NCBI RefSeq assembly: GCF_014652795.1
Contig: NZ_BMZM01000001.1
Location: forward strand, 806,001-870,000
Length of the DNA: 64,000 nucleotides
Reading direction: 5' to 3'
DNA from: Kushneria pakistanensis
GTDB lineage: Bacteria > Pseudomonadota > Gammaproteobacteria > Pseudomonadales > Halomonadaceae
Part shown: piece by piece, positions 48,102 through 58,634 of the stretch
How positions within the stretch are numbered: the first letter of the stretch is position 1
Layout of the letters: every line of letters starts with the position of its first letter
Translations under genes and position numbers: made by a program
The notes under the pieces: generated by a model
The model's input: only the letters and a program-made list of their open reading frames with translations
Database searches by the model: none
Told to the model about the DNA's origin: nothing

Positions 48102-48710
48102 TCAGTAATCGATGCCGCGTCGTGCCTTCAGTCCATTGTTGAAGGCATGGCGGGTTTCCTGCATCTCGGTGATGGTATCGGCCATGGCCATCAGCTCGCG
48201 ATGGGCGTTGCGCCCGGTCACGATCACGGTCTGTTCGACCGGGCGCGCATCAATGGCCTGCTTGACCGTATCGATATCGAGATAGCCGAATTTCAGCATA
48301 TAAGTGATCTCATCGAGCACGACCAGATAGATTGCCGGGTCACTGAGCATCCTTTCAGCGTCCTGCCATACCGCTTCGCAGGCCTGACGGTCGGTCTCGC
48401 GGTTTTGTGTCTCCCAGGTAAACCCGGTACCCATGGTGACCACCTGTAAATGCGGATCATCCTGCAGGCGCTCACGCTCACCGCATTCCCATTCGCCCTT
48501 GATGAACTGAATGACCCCCACGCCATAGCCATAGCCCAGCGCCCGGGTCACTGTCCCCCAGGCCGCGGTAGTCTTGCCCTTGCCATTGCCGGTCAATATC
48601 AGCAGCTGCCCACGCTCCTCGTTGGCATTGGCTACCCGTTCATCCACGTGGCTTTTCAGTTTTTCCATGGCGCGCTGGTGGCGCGCCTGACGCTGGTCGT
48701 CGTTGCTCAT
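48102..48710 (-). CDS. cobO: Cob(I)yrinic acid a,c-diamide adenosyltransferase
   Basis: A 202-residue cytoplasmic enzyme (CobO/BtuR/CobA type) that transfers adenosyl from ATP to cob(I)alamin or precursors. The P-loop is LILTGNGKGKTTAAWGTV; GVIQFIKGEWECGERERL and VLDEITYMLKFGYLD are family runs. In many bacteria it starts a cobalamin cluster, but none is adjacent here, suggesting salvage of corrinoids. Confidence 0.93.
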   Translation of the reverse strand: MSNDDQRQARHQRAMEKLKSHVDERVANANEERGQLLILTGNGKGKTTAAWGTVTRALGYGYGVGVIQFIKGEWECGERERLQDDPHLQVVTMGTGFTWETQNRETDRQACEAVWQDAERMLSDPAIYLVVLDEITYMLKFGYLDIDTVKQAIDARPVEQTVIVTGRNAHRELMAMADTITEMQETRHAFNNGLKARRGIDY

Positions 48711-48754
48711 GTCAGGCTATCCCGTTTGAAAACGTTGTGGCGTTGGTCATGCGC

Positions 48755-49975
48755 TTACAGCGACAGAAAAAGCCCGGCAAGCGAGGCGCTCATCAGGTTG
48801 GACAGTGTGCCGGCAAGAATCGCTTTTGGCCCCAGCCGGGCCACATCACCACGCCGTGACGGTGCCATGACAGCCAGGCCCCCCATCAGGATGGCAATGG
48901 AGGAGATATTGGCAAAGCCACACAGCGCAAAGGTAATGATGGCGCGCGTGTGCTCGCTCAGACTGCCCTCAAAGCCGGTAAACGAGGCAAAGGCCACGAA
49001 TTCGTTGAGAATCGTTTTCTGACCGATGAAGTTGCCGGCTGCCACCGCTTCCGACCACGGTACGCCAATCAGCCATGCCACCGGAGAGAAGGCGTAGCCC
49101 AGCAGCAGCTGCATGGAGAGGTCGTCAAAACCAAAAAGCCCACCGACGCCTGACAGTATGGCGTTAAGCAGGGCAATCAGGCTGACAAACGCCAGCAGCA
49201 TGCCGCCGACATTAAGCGCCAGCTGCACCCCGGTACTGGCGCCCGTGGCTGCAGCGTCGATGACGTTGGCCAGTTTTTCCTCGTTTTCGGCGGTCGATAT
49301 GTTGGTGTCATGCTGCGGCGTTTCGGTTTCTGGCAGCATCATCTTGGCCATCAGAAGACCACCGGGGGCCGACATGAAGGACGCCGCAATCAGGTATTGA
49401 AGGTCCACACCCATCGCGGCGTAACCGGCCAGTACGCCACCGGCCACGCTGGCAAGCCCGCCGACCATGACGGCAAAAAGCTCCGAGCGGGTCATGTTGG
49501 CAATAAAGGGGCGAATCACCAGCGGCGCCTCGGTCTGACCGACAAAGATGTTGGCAGCAGCTGACAGGGATTCAGGCCGACTGGTACCCATCAGCTTTTG
49601 AATGCCGCCGCCGAGGATGTTGATGATCCAGCGCATGATGCCCAGGTAATACAGTACCGAGACCAATGATGAGAAAAAGACGATGACCGAGAGCACCTGT
49701 ATGGCAAAGATGAAGCCATTGTTGCCACCGGCCAGCGAGCCGAAGAGAAACTCGATGCCATCGCCGGCGCTGTCGATGACGGCCTGAACGCCGCCGGACA
49801 TGCCCAGCAGGATGCTCTGGCCCACCGGCACATAAAGCACAAACAGGGCAAACCCCGCCTGCAGGACAAACGCCCAGAAGACGGTGCGTAAACGAATGGC
49901 GCGGCGGTTTTCGGAAAAGACAAAGGCGACTGCCAGCACGAACACGATGCCGACCAGTCCCATCAGAATTTGCAT
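48755..49975 (-). CDS. Concentrative nucleoside transporter (NupC/CNT family)
   Basis: A 406-residue inner-membrane nucleoside symporter. Helix-rich, with family runs GNNGFIFAIQVLSVIVFFSS, NIFVGQTEAPLVIRPFIANM and ALCGFANISSIAILMGGLAV. GGGAG precedes ATG 49975. A perfect palindrome at 50005-50020 lies 30 bases upstream, a possible operator. The Tsx-like channel at 20.2 kb would supply nucleosides across the outer membrane. Confidence 0.92.
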   Translation of the reverse strand: MQILMGLVGIVFVLAVAFVFSENRRAIRLRTVFWAFVLQAGFALFVLYVPVGQSILLGMSGGVQAVIDSAGDGIEFLFGSLAGGNNGFIFAIQVLSVIVFFSSLVSVLYYLGIMRWIINILGGGIQKLMGTSRPESLSAAANIFVGQTEAPLVIRPFIANMTRSELFAVMVGGLASVAGGVLAGYAAMGVDLQYLIAASFMSAPGGLLMAKMMLPETETPQHDTNISTAENEEKLANVIDAAATGASTGVQLALNVGGMLLAFVSLIALLNAILSGVGGLFGFDDLSMQLLLGYAFSPVAWLIGVPWSEAVAAGNFIGQKTILNEFVAFASFTGFEGSLSEHTRAIITFALCGFANISSIAILMGGLAVMAPSRRGDVARLGPKAILAGTLSNLMSASLAGLFLSL

Positions 49976-50004
49976 GCTCAGCAACTCCCGGTATGTATTG
50001 TTGA

Positions 50005-50020
50005 TTGTTCCAGGGAACAA
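50005..50020. promoter_or_regulatory. 16-bp palindrome upstream of the nucleoside carrier gene
   Basis: TTGTTCC-AG-GGAACAA, perfect 7-bp arms with a 2-base spacer, 30 bases before the nucleoside carrier start. It has the form of a binding site for a dimeric repressor (LacI-like regulators often use such sites), but the regulator is unknown. Confidence 0.5.
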
Positions 50021-50028
50021 CGCTCTCT

Positions 50029-50066
50029 CGTATCGCCCGGACGCTTTCGTATTGCCCGAACGCTTT
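50029..50066. repeat. Tandem 19-bp repeat between nucleoside and BCCT carrier genes
   Basis: Two adjacent 19-base units (CGTATCGCCCGGACGCTTT and CGTATTGCCCGAACGCTTT) differ at two positions. They lie just outside the palindrome in the divergent promoter region and may be a second regulatory site or a slippage product. Confidence 0.55.
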
Positions 50067-50232
50067 GGCGCACACCTTACCAGATTGAAGCCTGAGCGCA
50101 CGGGCAGTCACCGGCAGGGCAGCGGACCCGCACAAGGGCGCCAATTTTATGGCCGGATTTAAAATTTGAATATACCTGAAGATCGCGGATTGGTAGGGTG
50201 AGCGCCTTTGCTTACAACGGTGAACCTCCTTC

Positions 50233-51792
50233 ATGTCATCCTCCGACTCCGCTCGAGTGCGCGGTCAACGTATCGTATTTGCACTCAGTGGCGGCCTGCT
50301 TGTGCTGTTCGTGGTCGCTGCCCTGATCGATATCAATACGGTCAGTGGCTGGATCAACACAGCCTTTGGCTGGTCAACCTACTGGTTTGGTGCCTACTGG
50401 CAGCTGTGGATGCTGCTCAATCTCGTGATCGCCCTGGCCCTGGCCCTGACGCGCTATGGCGATGTGCGTCTGGGTGGTAACGAAAGCGAAATCACCATGT
50501 CGACCTTCAACTGGCATGCCGTGATTCTCTGTGCCCTGCTGGGCGGCGGCGGCGTGTTCTGGTCAACCGCCGAGCCCATCTATCATTTCATGTCGACGCC
50601 GCCCGCCTTTGACGGTGTGGAAAGCGGAACGCCTGCTGCCGTTGGCCCTGCGCTGGCGCAGGGCTTTTTTCACTGGGGCTTCAGCGCCTGGGCCTGTCTG
50701 GGCACGCTGTCGGCGCTGGTCATGATCCATGCCCACTACCACGGTGGCATTCGACTGCGCCCGCGGGCACTGCTGTATCCCTTTCTGGGACAGAAGGTGG
50801 AAACGCACTGGCTGGGCGTGGTGGCCGATGTCGTCTGCATTCTGGGTGTCGCGGCCGGCACCATCGGGCCCATTGGTTTTCTGGCCACCCAGCTTGCCTA
50901 TTCGTTCAACACGCTGTTTGGCTGGGCCGACAGCTATAGTCTGCAACTGGCCATTCTGGGCGGGCTGGTCGTCATCTACACGCTGTCAGCGGCTACCGGG
51001 CTGTCTCGCGGCATTCAGTGGCTTTCCAACTGCAACGTCTGGATCGTGCTGACACTGTTTGTGCTGATCATGGTGGCGGGACCCGGTACGTTTATCGTTC
51101 ACTCCATGATGGAAGGCTTTGCCAGCTACCTGCACAACTTCATTGGTATGTCGCTGGCGCGGGGTAGTGAGAATGAAGCCTGGCTGGGGCAGTGGACGCT
51201 CTTTTTCTGGGGCTGGTTTATCAGCTTTGTGCCGTCGATGGCCATGTTCGTGGCCCGCATTTCGAAGGGGCGTACCCTGCGGGAACTGGTCATTGCACTG
51301 GCCATTACTGCACCGATCGCCACCAATATCTGGTTTGCCACCCTGGGTGGCTCGGGCATCTTCTATGAGCTGCAAAATCCCGGCAGTGTCTCGGATTCCC
51401 TGAACGCCGGTGGCCTGCCTGCTGCGCTGCTGGCGGTGACCAGTCAACTGCCGCTGTCATTTATCATCGTGCCGGCCTTTCTGGTATTGACCACCATCTT
51501 TGTCGCCACGACCGGTGATTCGATGGCCTACGCCATCTCAATGGCGGTGACCGGCGACGCCAGGCCATCGGCGTTTGTCAGGATTTTCTGGGCCATCTCC
51601 TTTGGCGTGGTCGCAGCGCTGCTGCTGATGATGGGCGAAGGCGGTATCGATGCACTGCAATCAGTGATCGTGATTGCAGCCGTTCCGGTATCCATATTGT
51701 TGTTGCCACTGCTCTGGACCGGTCCAAGAGCGGCCTATGCCATGGCACGTGAGCAGGGCATTGCCACCGAGAAGCGGCCCATCAATATGTAA
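50233..51792 (+). CDS. BCCT family transporter with atypical substrate site
   Basis: A 519-residue secondary transporter of the betaine/carnitine/choline family with about 12 helices. Family features: FWSTAEPIYHF, PRALLYPFLG, WTLFFWGWFISFVP and RISKGRTLREL. The glycine stretch that is GMGIG in BetP reads LLGGGG here. In the aromatic box the equivalents of BetP Tyr197 and Trp374 are Leu156 and Phe329, and Trp377 is Phe332 (by motif alignment). The substrate is therefore unlikely to be plain glycine betaine and is unassigned. It is divergent from the nucleoside carrier and ends in a terminator. Confidence 0.88.
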   Translation: MSSSDSARVRGQRIVFALSGGLLVLFVVAALIDINTVSGWINTAFGWSTYWFGAYWQLWMLLNLVIALALALTRYGDVRLGGNESEITMSTFNWHAVILCALLGGGGVFWSTAEPIYHFMSTPPAFDGVESGTPAAVGPALAQGFFHWGFSAWACLGTLSALVMIHAHYHGGIRLRPRALLYPFLGQKVETHWLGVVADVVCILGVAAGTIGPIGFLATQLAYSFNTLFGWADSYSLQLAILGGLVVIYTLSAATGLSRGIQWLSNCNVWIVLTLFVLIMVAGPGTFIVHSMMEGFASYLHNFIGMSLARGSENEAWLGQWTLFFWGWFISFVPSMAMFVARISKGRTLRELVIALAITAPIATNIWFATLGGSGIFYELQNPGSVSDSLNAGGLPAALLAVTSQLPLSFIIVPAFLVLTTIFVATTGDSMAYAISMAVTGDARPSAFVRIFWAISFGVVAALLLMMGEGGIDALQSVIVIAAVPVSILLLPLLWTGPRAAYAMAREQGIATEKRPINM

Positions 51793-51822
51793 TCCTTCGA
51801 TGGGTCCTTCCCGGGCATCAAT

Positions 51823-51853
51823 AAAAAAAGCCTCGCAATCGCGAGGCTTTTTC
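51823..51853. terminator. Bidirectional terminator between BCCT and antiporter genes
   Basis: AAAAAAAGCCTCGC, AAT, GCGAGGCTTTTT: a strong stem with A and T runs between convergent genes. Confidence 0.92.
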
Positions 51854-51886
51854 ATGTCACATCAGCGTGTCATGGGTCATGCATGA

Positions 51887-53776
51887 TCACGAGGGCAGTC
51901 GACCGGGATTGCTGCTGTCGCTGCGCACCGGTGCGACACGCTGCTCTTCGCGAGCGCGTTCTTCCCGCTCGCCGGGCTGCATTTCCGGAGAGTCCGGATA
52001 GATCATGCTGATCACACGTTCGCCCGGCCGTGGCGCCAGGGGGGCATCGGTATGAGCTACACGCAGGCGGCCGTTGGCGGCGATGCAAAACAGCGGCATC
52101 AGTCGGCCATCATGAATGCGGCGATACTCTTCGAGCCCGAAGTTTTCGGTCATTTTCGCGACCCGAATTTCAGCACCATTGGCCACAAGGCTTGCAAGCT
52201 TGGCAAAGGTGGCATCGTCATTGAAAAGACGCGGCAGATGACCCAGTGCCCGGTCCTGCTGGCGCTTGGCGTGCTTGCCTGACTCTTCCGACAGCCGAAA
52301 GACATTGCCATGGCCCAGGATGTGCTCAAAGTGCAGGGCCGCCAGATTGTTGAGCTCGCGGTAAGGCGACAGCGGCAGCAGGCGGCCAATGCCGGTCAGC
52401 TCCAGGTGCTGGGTGGCATGTTCCGACAGCGGATTGCCGTAATAGACCGGCAGACCGGCCATGCGGGCTTCCTGAACGGCGTCCCAGCTGGTATCGGTCA
52501 GCCGGACGGTCCAGCCCAGCGTCATCAGTTCGCTGGCAATGGCGCGAGCAACCGGGTTGGCGCCCAGAATGAGAAAGCCGGTGGGCTCCGGCTCATTGAC
52601 CTTCAGCGCTCTGACGATCGGCTTGGAAAAGAGGCTCTGGATGACCACGGTGCCGATAATGACCAGGAAGGTGATCGGTACCAGCATCTCGGCGCCTTCA
52701 ACGCCTGCCTGCTCAAGCTTGATGGCAAACAGTGAGGCCACGGCGGCGGCCACGATACCGCGGGGCGAGAGCCATGCCAGCAGGGCCTTTTCGCGCCAGT
52801 GAAGTTCGGTACCAATGGTGCAGATCCAGACGGTAATCGGGCGGGCCACAAACATGAGCACGCCCAGAAACACCCAGGCCGGCCAGTTCAGGGTCATCAG
52901 CTGCTCGGTCGAGATGCGTGCCGCGAGCAGGATGAATAGCCCCGACACCAGCAAAACGGTCAGCGTTTCCTTGAATTCGATGATCGGGCGCACCGGAATG
53001 CCACGCATGTTGGCAAGCCAGATGCCCATGACGGTCACGGTCAGAAGCCCTGACTCTTCAAACAGCGCGTTGGAGCCGGCAAAGAGCGTCAGCATGATCA
53101 TCAGGGTGCCGAAGTTATGCAGCCGCTGCGGCAGCCAGTGATGACGCAGAATAAGACCCCAGAGCCAGCCGCCCAGCGCGCCAAGCCCGAACCCCAGGCC
53201 GACGGTCTGGCCAAACAGCAGTATGGTATGGGACGCCGCACCGTTTTCCTGCCCCAGCGCCACGAATTCATAAATCAAAACGGCCAGCAGGGCGCCTACC
53301 GGGTCCACCAGAATGCCTTCCCAGCGCAGGATCTGGGACAGATTGGCCTTGGCGCGCAATGTCTGCAGCAGCGGGATGACCACGGTAGGGCCGGTCACGA
53401 CCAGCAGGCCGCCCAGAACGGCGGCGATCTCGAGCGGCATGTTCAAAAGCCACCAGGCCGCCAGCGTACCGATCAATCCCGTAATCACCACCCCCCAGGT
53501 GATCAGACGAATCACGGTGCGGCCATGGCCCCGCAGATCCTCGTAATTGAGCGTGAGACTGCCTTCAAAGAGGATCACCGCCACGGACAGCGAGACCAGC
53601 GGGAAGAGCAGGTCGCCCAGAATGGCATCGGGATTCAGCCAGCCGGTCACGGGGCCGGCAATCAGGCCGACAATCAAAAGAGGCAGAATGGCAGGCAGGT
53701 GGACCCGCCACGCGGCCCACTGACACATCAGGGACAGCAGGCCGATCAAGGCCAGATAAAGCGCAGCGTTTTCCAT
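51887..53776 (-). CDS. CPA1-type Na+(K+)/H+ antiporter with cytoplasmic TrkA-N-like domain
   Basis: A 629-residue protein. The N-terminal ~400 residues form a Na/H exchanger domain with about 12 helices (LLFPLVSLSVAVILFEGSLT, LLQTLRAKANLSQILRWEG, ILVDPVGALLAVLIYEF, whose Asp is a likely ion ligand). Then comes a Rossmann-like domain (GFLILGANPVARAIASELMT) related to TrkA-N, and a polar tail ending in Arg/Pro-rich sequence. Such proteins exchange Na+ or K+ for H+ and are gated by nucleotides. The substrate ion is not predictable. ATG 53776 was chosen. Confidence 0.85.
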   Translation of the reverse strand: MENAALYLALIGLLSLMCQWAAWRVHLPAILPLLIVGLIAGPVTGWLNPDAILGDLLFPLVSLSVAVILFEGSLTLNYEDLRGHGRTVIRLITWGVVITGLIGTLAAWWLLNMPLEIAAVLGGLLVVTGPTVVIPLLQTLRAKANLSQILRWEGILVDPVGALLAVLIYEFVALGQENGAASHTILLFGQTVGLGFGLGALGGWLWGLILRHHWLPQRLHNFGTLMIMLTLFAGSNALFEESGLLTVTVMGIWLANMRGIPVRPIIEFKETLTVLLVSGLFILLAARISTEQLMTLNWPAWVFLGVLMFVARPITVWICTIGTELHWREKALLAWLSPRGIVAAAVASLFAIKLEQAGVEGAEMLVPITFLVIIGTVVIQSLFSKPIVRALKVNEPEPTGFLILGANPVARAIASELMTLGWTVRLTDTSWDAVQEARMAGLPVYYGNPLSEHATQHLELTGIGRLLPLSPYRELNNLAALHFEHILGHGNVFRLSEESGKHAKRQQDRALGHLPRLFNDDATFAKLASLVANGAEIRVAKMTENFGLEEYRRIHDGRLMPLFCIAANGRLRVAHTDAPLAPRPGERVISMIYPDSPEMQPGEREERAREEQRVAPVRSDSSNPGRLPS

Positions 53777-53855
53777 GCAGGAAGATTCCGGTAGGGACTG
53801 ATAATGGGTGCGCAGCCTAGACGCAGGCACTGGCCGTTGCAACGGCCAGCGAAAG

Positions 53856-53878
53856 CGGCCGCCTTAAGCTGGCGGCCG
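53856..53878. terminator. Hairpin between antiporter and ydiJ genes
   Basis: CGGCCGCC and GGCGGCCG around a 7-base loop, with an 18-bp perfect palindrome TGGCCGTTGCAACGGCCA just beside it (53831-53848). On the minus strand a short T-rich tail follows, so it may stop the ydiJ transcript. Confidence 0.5.
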
Positions 53879-53886
53879 TTGATCCG

Positions 53887-56800
53887 TTACTGCGTGGCTC
53901 TTTGCTGGCGCAAATGCGTTAGCAGTGCCTGTAACGGATGCTGGAGGGTCACACTTGAGAAGCGCTTGACCTGGCTGCGACAGGAGTAGCCGGTGGCCAG
54001 CAGTTGAGTGTTGTCATCAGCATCTTCCACCAGCGGCTGCCAGGACTGGCTGTAAATCACGCGCGATGTCTCAAGATTGCGCGCCTCGTGGCCATAGGTG
54101 CCGGACATGCCACAGCAGCCCGTGGGTATCAGTTCAAGCTCAAGGCCAAAGGCGCTGAAGACCTGCTGCCAGGCCTTCGCACTGCCCGGCGCATTGGTCT
54201 TCTCCGTGCAGTGGCTCAAAAGTTGATAGCGGACGTTTGAGCCGGCCTGGGGGCTGTTCGAGGCCGAAGTCGGCGCCAGCGTGCCTGCCATGGAGAGCAG
54301 CCACTCCTGGGCCAGCAGTATCTCGGGCACCGCGTCCCTGCCCAGGGCTTCGACATACTCCTGACGGTAGGTCAGGGTCATGGCCGGATCGAGTCCGACC
54401 ATTGGCACTTCAAGACGCGCCAGCGCCCGAAGCTGCGCGGCCTGTTTGCGCGCGGCCTTGTCGAATGCGCCCATGAATCCCTGTACATGCATGGGCTTGC
54501 CGTTGGGCAGATAGGGCGCCACGAACACGCGAATGCCCATAAGGCTCAGGCACTCGACAAATTCACGGGCAACATCGGCATCAAACCAGGAGGTGAAGGC
54601 GTCCTGAATCAGCACGACGCTGCGCGCCTTTTGCTGTTCACTTAAAAGCCCGAGCGCCACTGGCGTTGCCTCGGCGATTCCCCAGGCACCCAGCTGCTTG
54701 TGAAAGTCGCTGTGCGAAAAGCTCGGGGCATCCACCATGCCGATACCGCGCGCCATGACGTATTGGATCGGCTTCTGACGCAGCAGGAAATTATACAGCG
54801 GTGCCACGCGCTTGAGCCGCGGCATCAGGATTTCCATGCGGGCGATGAGATGATCGCGCAGGGGTCTGATGCGCCGGCCATGGTAAAGCTCCAGAAAACG
54901 ACTGCGAAAATCCGGAACGTTGACCCGAACCGGACACTGTCCGGCGCAGGACTTGCATGCCAGACAGCCGGCCATGGCCTCGTGGACTTCATCGGAAAAG
55001 CGATCCTCATTGCCCAGTGTGCGACGAAGCCGTGCCGGCAGCGTCTTGAGTCGCTGGATCATGCCGGCCTGGCGCAGCTCGTGTGCTTCAGCCAGCACAT
55101 CGTGACCGGCGTTTTGTTCGCGGCGCAGCCATTCGCGCATCAGGCTGGCGCGTCCCTTGGGAGAATGGATGCGTTCGCGCGTGGCCTTCCACGACGGACA
55201 CATGGCGTCATTGGGATCGTAGTTGTAGCAGGCGCCATTGCCGTTGCAATACACCGCACTTTGATAACTTTGCCAGACCCGCTCATCAATCGTGCGATCA
55301 AGCTCACCGCGAGTGGTGACGCCATCCACGCCAAGAAGCGGGGCATTGCTTGACGGCGGCGCGGCGATCTTGCCGGGATTGAGCTGGTTGTGCGGATCGA
55401 AGGCACCCTTGAGCTGCTGAAGGGCCGGATAGAGATCACCAAAAAATGCCGGCGTGTACTCCGAGCGAATGCCCTTGCCATGCTCACCCCATAACAGCCC
55501 GCCGTAGCGCTGGGTCAGCGCGACGACCTCATCGGAGAGCGGGCGAATCAGGGCCGCCTGCTTGGGGTCCTTCATGTCGATGGCCGGACGGACGTGCAGC
55601 ACGCCGGCATCCACATGACCGAACATGCCGTACTCGAGACCGTAACCATCGAGCAGGGCGCGAAACTCGGCAATGTAGTCGGCAAGCTGCTCGGGCGGGA
55701 CGGCCGTGTCCTCGATAAAGGGGATCGGTCGTTTCTCGCCGCGGGCGTTGCCCAACAGGCCAACAGCGCGCTTTCGCATCCCGTAGACCGTCGTAATGCG
55801 CTCACGGCCCCAGGCGATTGTATGGCCCAGGCGCTCAACGCTGGTGTCGTGACCCAGTGCCTCTATAAAGTGCTCGACGCGCTTTTTGAGTGATGCCTCG
55901 TTGCTGTCGTTGAACTCGACGAGGTTGATGCCGCGTACCGGGGCAGCGCCTTTCTCACCGTCAGGGAAGTATTCCGCCACGCCCTCCCAGATGATGTCTT
56001 CCATGGCAAGCATCAGCACGCGGTCGTCAATGGTTTCAATCGACGTGGGCGCGTCCGTGCTGTCATCGCTGCCCATCAGGGCGCGCGCGTCGCGCAGGGC
56101 GTCCATGAAGCCCGGATAGCGTACGTTGATCAGCGCCGAATACTCGGGCAACGGCAGCACGTTGAGCGTGGCTTCGATCAGAAAGCCCAGCGAACCCTCA
56201 CTGCCACACAGCACGCTGTTGAGATCAAAAAGACCTTCCTCGGTGCACAGGTGCGCCAGATCGTAGCCGGTCAGGCTGCGGTTGAGCGGTGGAAAGACGC
56301 GTTGGATCTGTTCCTGACGCGTATCGATGATATCGCGGGCACAGCGATGTACTTCACCAATACGATCAGGGCGTTCGCACTGCGCCTCAAGCGCAGTGTC
56401 ATCAAGCGGCCGGCTGATAAAACGCTCGCCGCCCAGCAGGGCTACATCAAGTTCGAGCACGTGATGGCGTGTCTTGCCATAGGCACGCGAGCCCTGACCG
56501 CAGGCGTCGGTACTGATCATGCCGCCGATGGTGGCGCGATTGGAGGTCGAAAGCTCGGGCGCAAAGAAAAGCCCATGGGGCTTGAGAGCGGCATTGAGCT
56601 GGTCCTTGACCACACCGGCCTGAACGCGCACGCGGCGGTTTTCCACATCGATATCGATGATGTGATGCATGTAGCGGGTCACATCCACCACCAGACCGTC
56701 GGTCAGGGACTGCCCGTTGGTACCCGTGCCGCCACCGCGTGGCGCCAGTACCACTTCTGTAAAGGCCGCTTCACCGGCGAGGCTGGCCAGCAGGGTAACG

Positions 56801-56985
56801 TCATTCCCATCGCGGGGGTAAATCACGGCCCGGGGCAGGCGCTGATAGATCGAGTTGTCGGTGGCCAGCACGACGCGGTTGGCATCGTCCGCGGCAATGT
56901 CACCCTTGAAACCGCGGGCCTCAAGGGTGTCAAGAAACTGCTGATAGCACTGCTCGAGCGCTGAAGTCTTAAGCTGTTCGGTCAT
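53887..56985 (-). CDS. ydiJ: FAD- and Fe-S-binding oxidoreductase, YdiJ-like (D-2-hydroxyglutarate dehydrogenase type)
   Basis: A 1032-residue fusion enzyme. Residues ~1-560 are an FAD-linked oxidase domain (LPRAVIYPRDGNDVTLLASL, RGGGTGTNGQSLTDGLVVDV, HGLFFAPELSTSNRATIGGM). The C-terminal third is an iron-sulfur/CCG domain: cluster Cys in CLACKSCAGQCPVRV and, near the end, IPTGCCGMSGTYGHEA. YdiJ oxidises D-2-hydroxyglutarate and related hydroxyacids, passing electrons to a carrier. Start ATG 56985; a TTG two codons upstream is also possible. Confidence 0.9.
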   Translation of the reverse strand: MTEQLKTSALEQCYQQFLDTLEARGFKGDIAADDANRVVLATDNSIYQRLPRAVIYPRDGNDVTLLASLAGEAAFTEVVLAPRGGGTGTNGQSLTDGLVVDVTRYMHHIIDIDVENRRVRVQAGVVKDQLNAALKPHGLFFAPELSTSNRATIGGMISTDACGQGSRAYGKTRHHVLELDVALLGGERFISRPLDDTALEAQCERPDRIGEVHRCARDIIDTRQEQIQRVFPPLNRSLTGYDLAHLCTEEGLFDLNSVLCGSEGSLGFLIEATLNVLPLPEYSALINVRYPGFMDALRDARALMGSDDSTDAPTSIETIDDRVLMLAMEDIIWEGVAEYFPDGEKGAAPVRGINLVEFNDSNEASLKKRVEHFIEALGHDTSVERLGHTIAWGRERITTVYGMRKRAVGLLGNARGEKRPIPFIEDTAVPPEQLADYIAEFRALLDGYGLEYGMFGHVDAGVLHVRPAIDMKDPKQAALIRPLSDEVVALTQRYGGLLWGEHGKGIRSEYTPAFFGDLYPALQQLKGAFDPHNQLNPGKIAAPPSSNAPLLGVDGVTTRGELDRTIDERVWQSYQSAVYCNGNGACYNYDPNDAMCPSWKATRERIHSPKGRASLMREWLRREQNAGHDVLAEAHELRQAGMIQRLKTLPARLRRTLGNEDRFSDEVHEAMAGCLACKSCAGQCPVRVNVPDFRSRFLELYHGRRIRPLRDHLIARMEILMPRLKRVAPLYNFLLRQKPIQYVMARGIGMVDAPSFSHSDFHKQLGAWGIAEATPVALGLLSEQQKARSVVLIQDAFTSWFDADVAREFVECLSLMGIRVFVAPYLPNGKPMHVQGFMGAFDKAARKQAAQLRALARLEVPMVGLDPAMTLTYRQEYVEALGRDAVPEILLAQEWLLSMAGTLAPTSASNSPQAGSNVRYQLLSHCTEKTNAPGSAKAWQQVFSAFGLELELIPTGCCGMSGTYGHEARNLETSRVIYSQSWQPLVEDADDNTQLLATGYSCRSQVKRFSSVTLQHPLQALLTHLRQQRATQ

Positions 56986-57155
56986 GATCAAGTCTTGCGG
57001 CTGTCGTCTGTCAGGAGCGTTCGATTGTTCTGCGCCATCGGCTCGGGCGGCAGTTGGCGTGCGTATTCTGTCTCATCGCAGTAGGCAGGCGGCTGTCGCC
57101 ATTGCGGATCGGTATGCGCATAATGCACTGGCGGTCATGCAGCTGCGGCAGATAA

Positions 57156-58562
<1,407 letters not shown>

Positions 58563-58634
58563 TGATGCGCGCGTCGGCACGCAAGGGTCGGCGCGCTGTA
58601 TGATCAGGCGATAACAACAACGCTTGGAGGGCTT

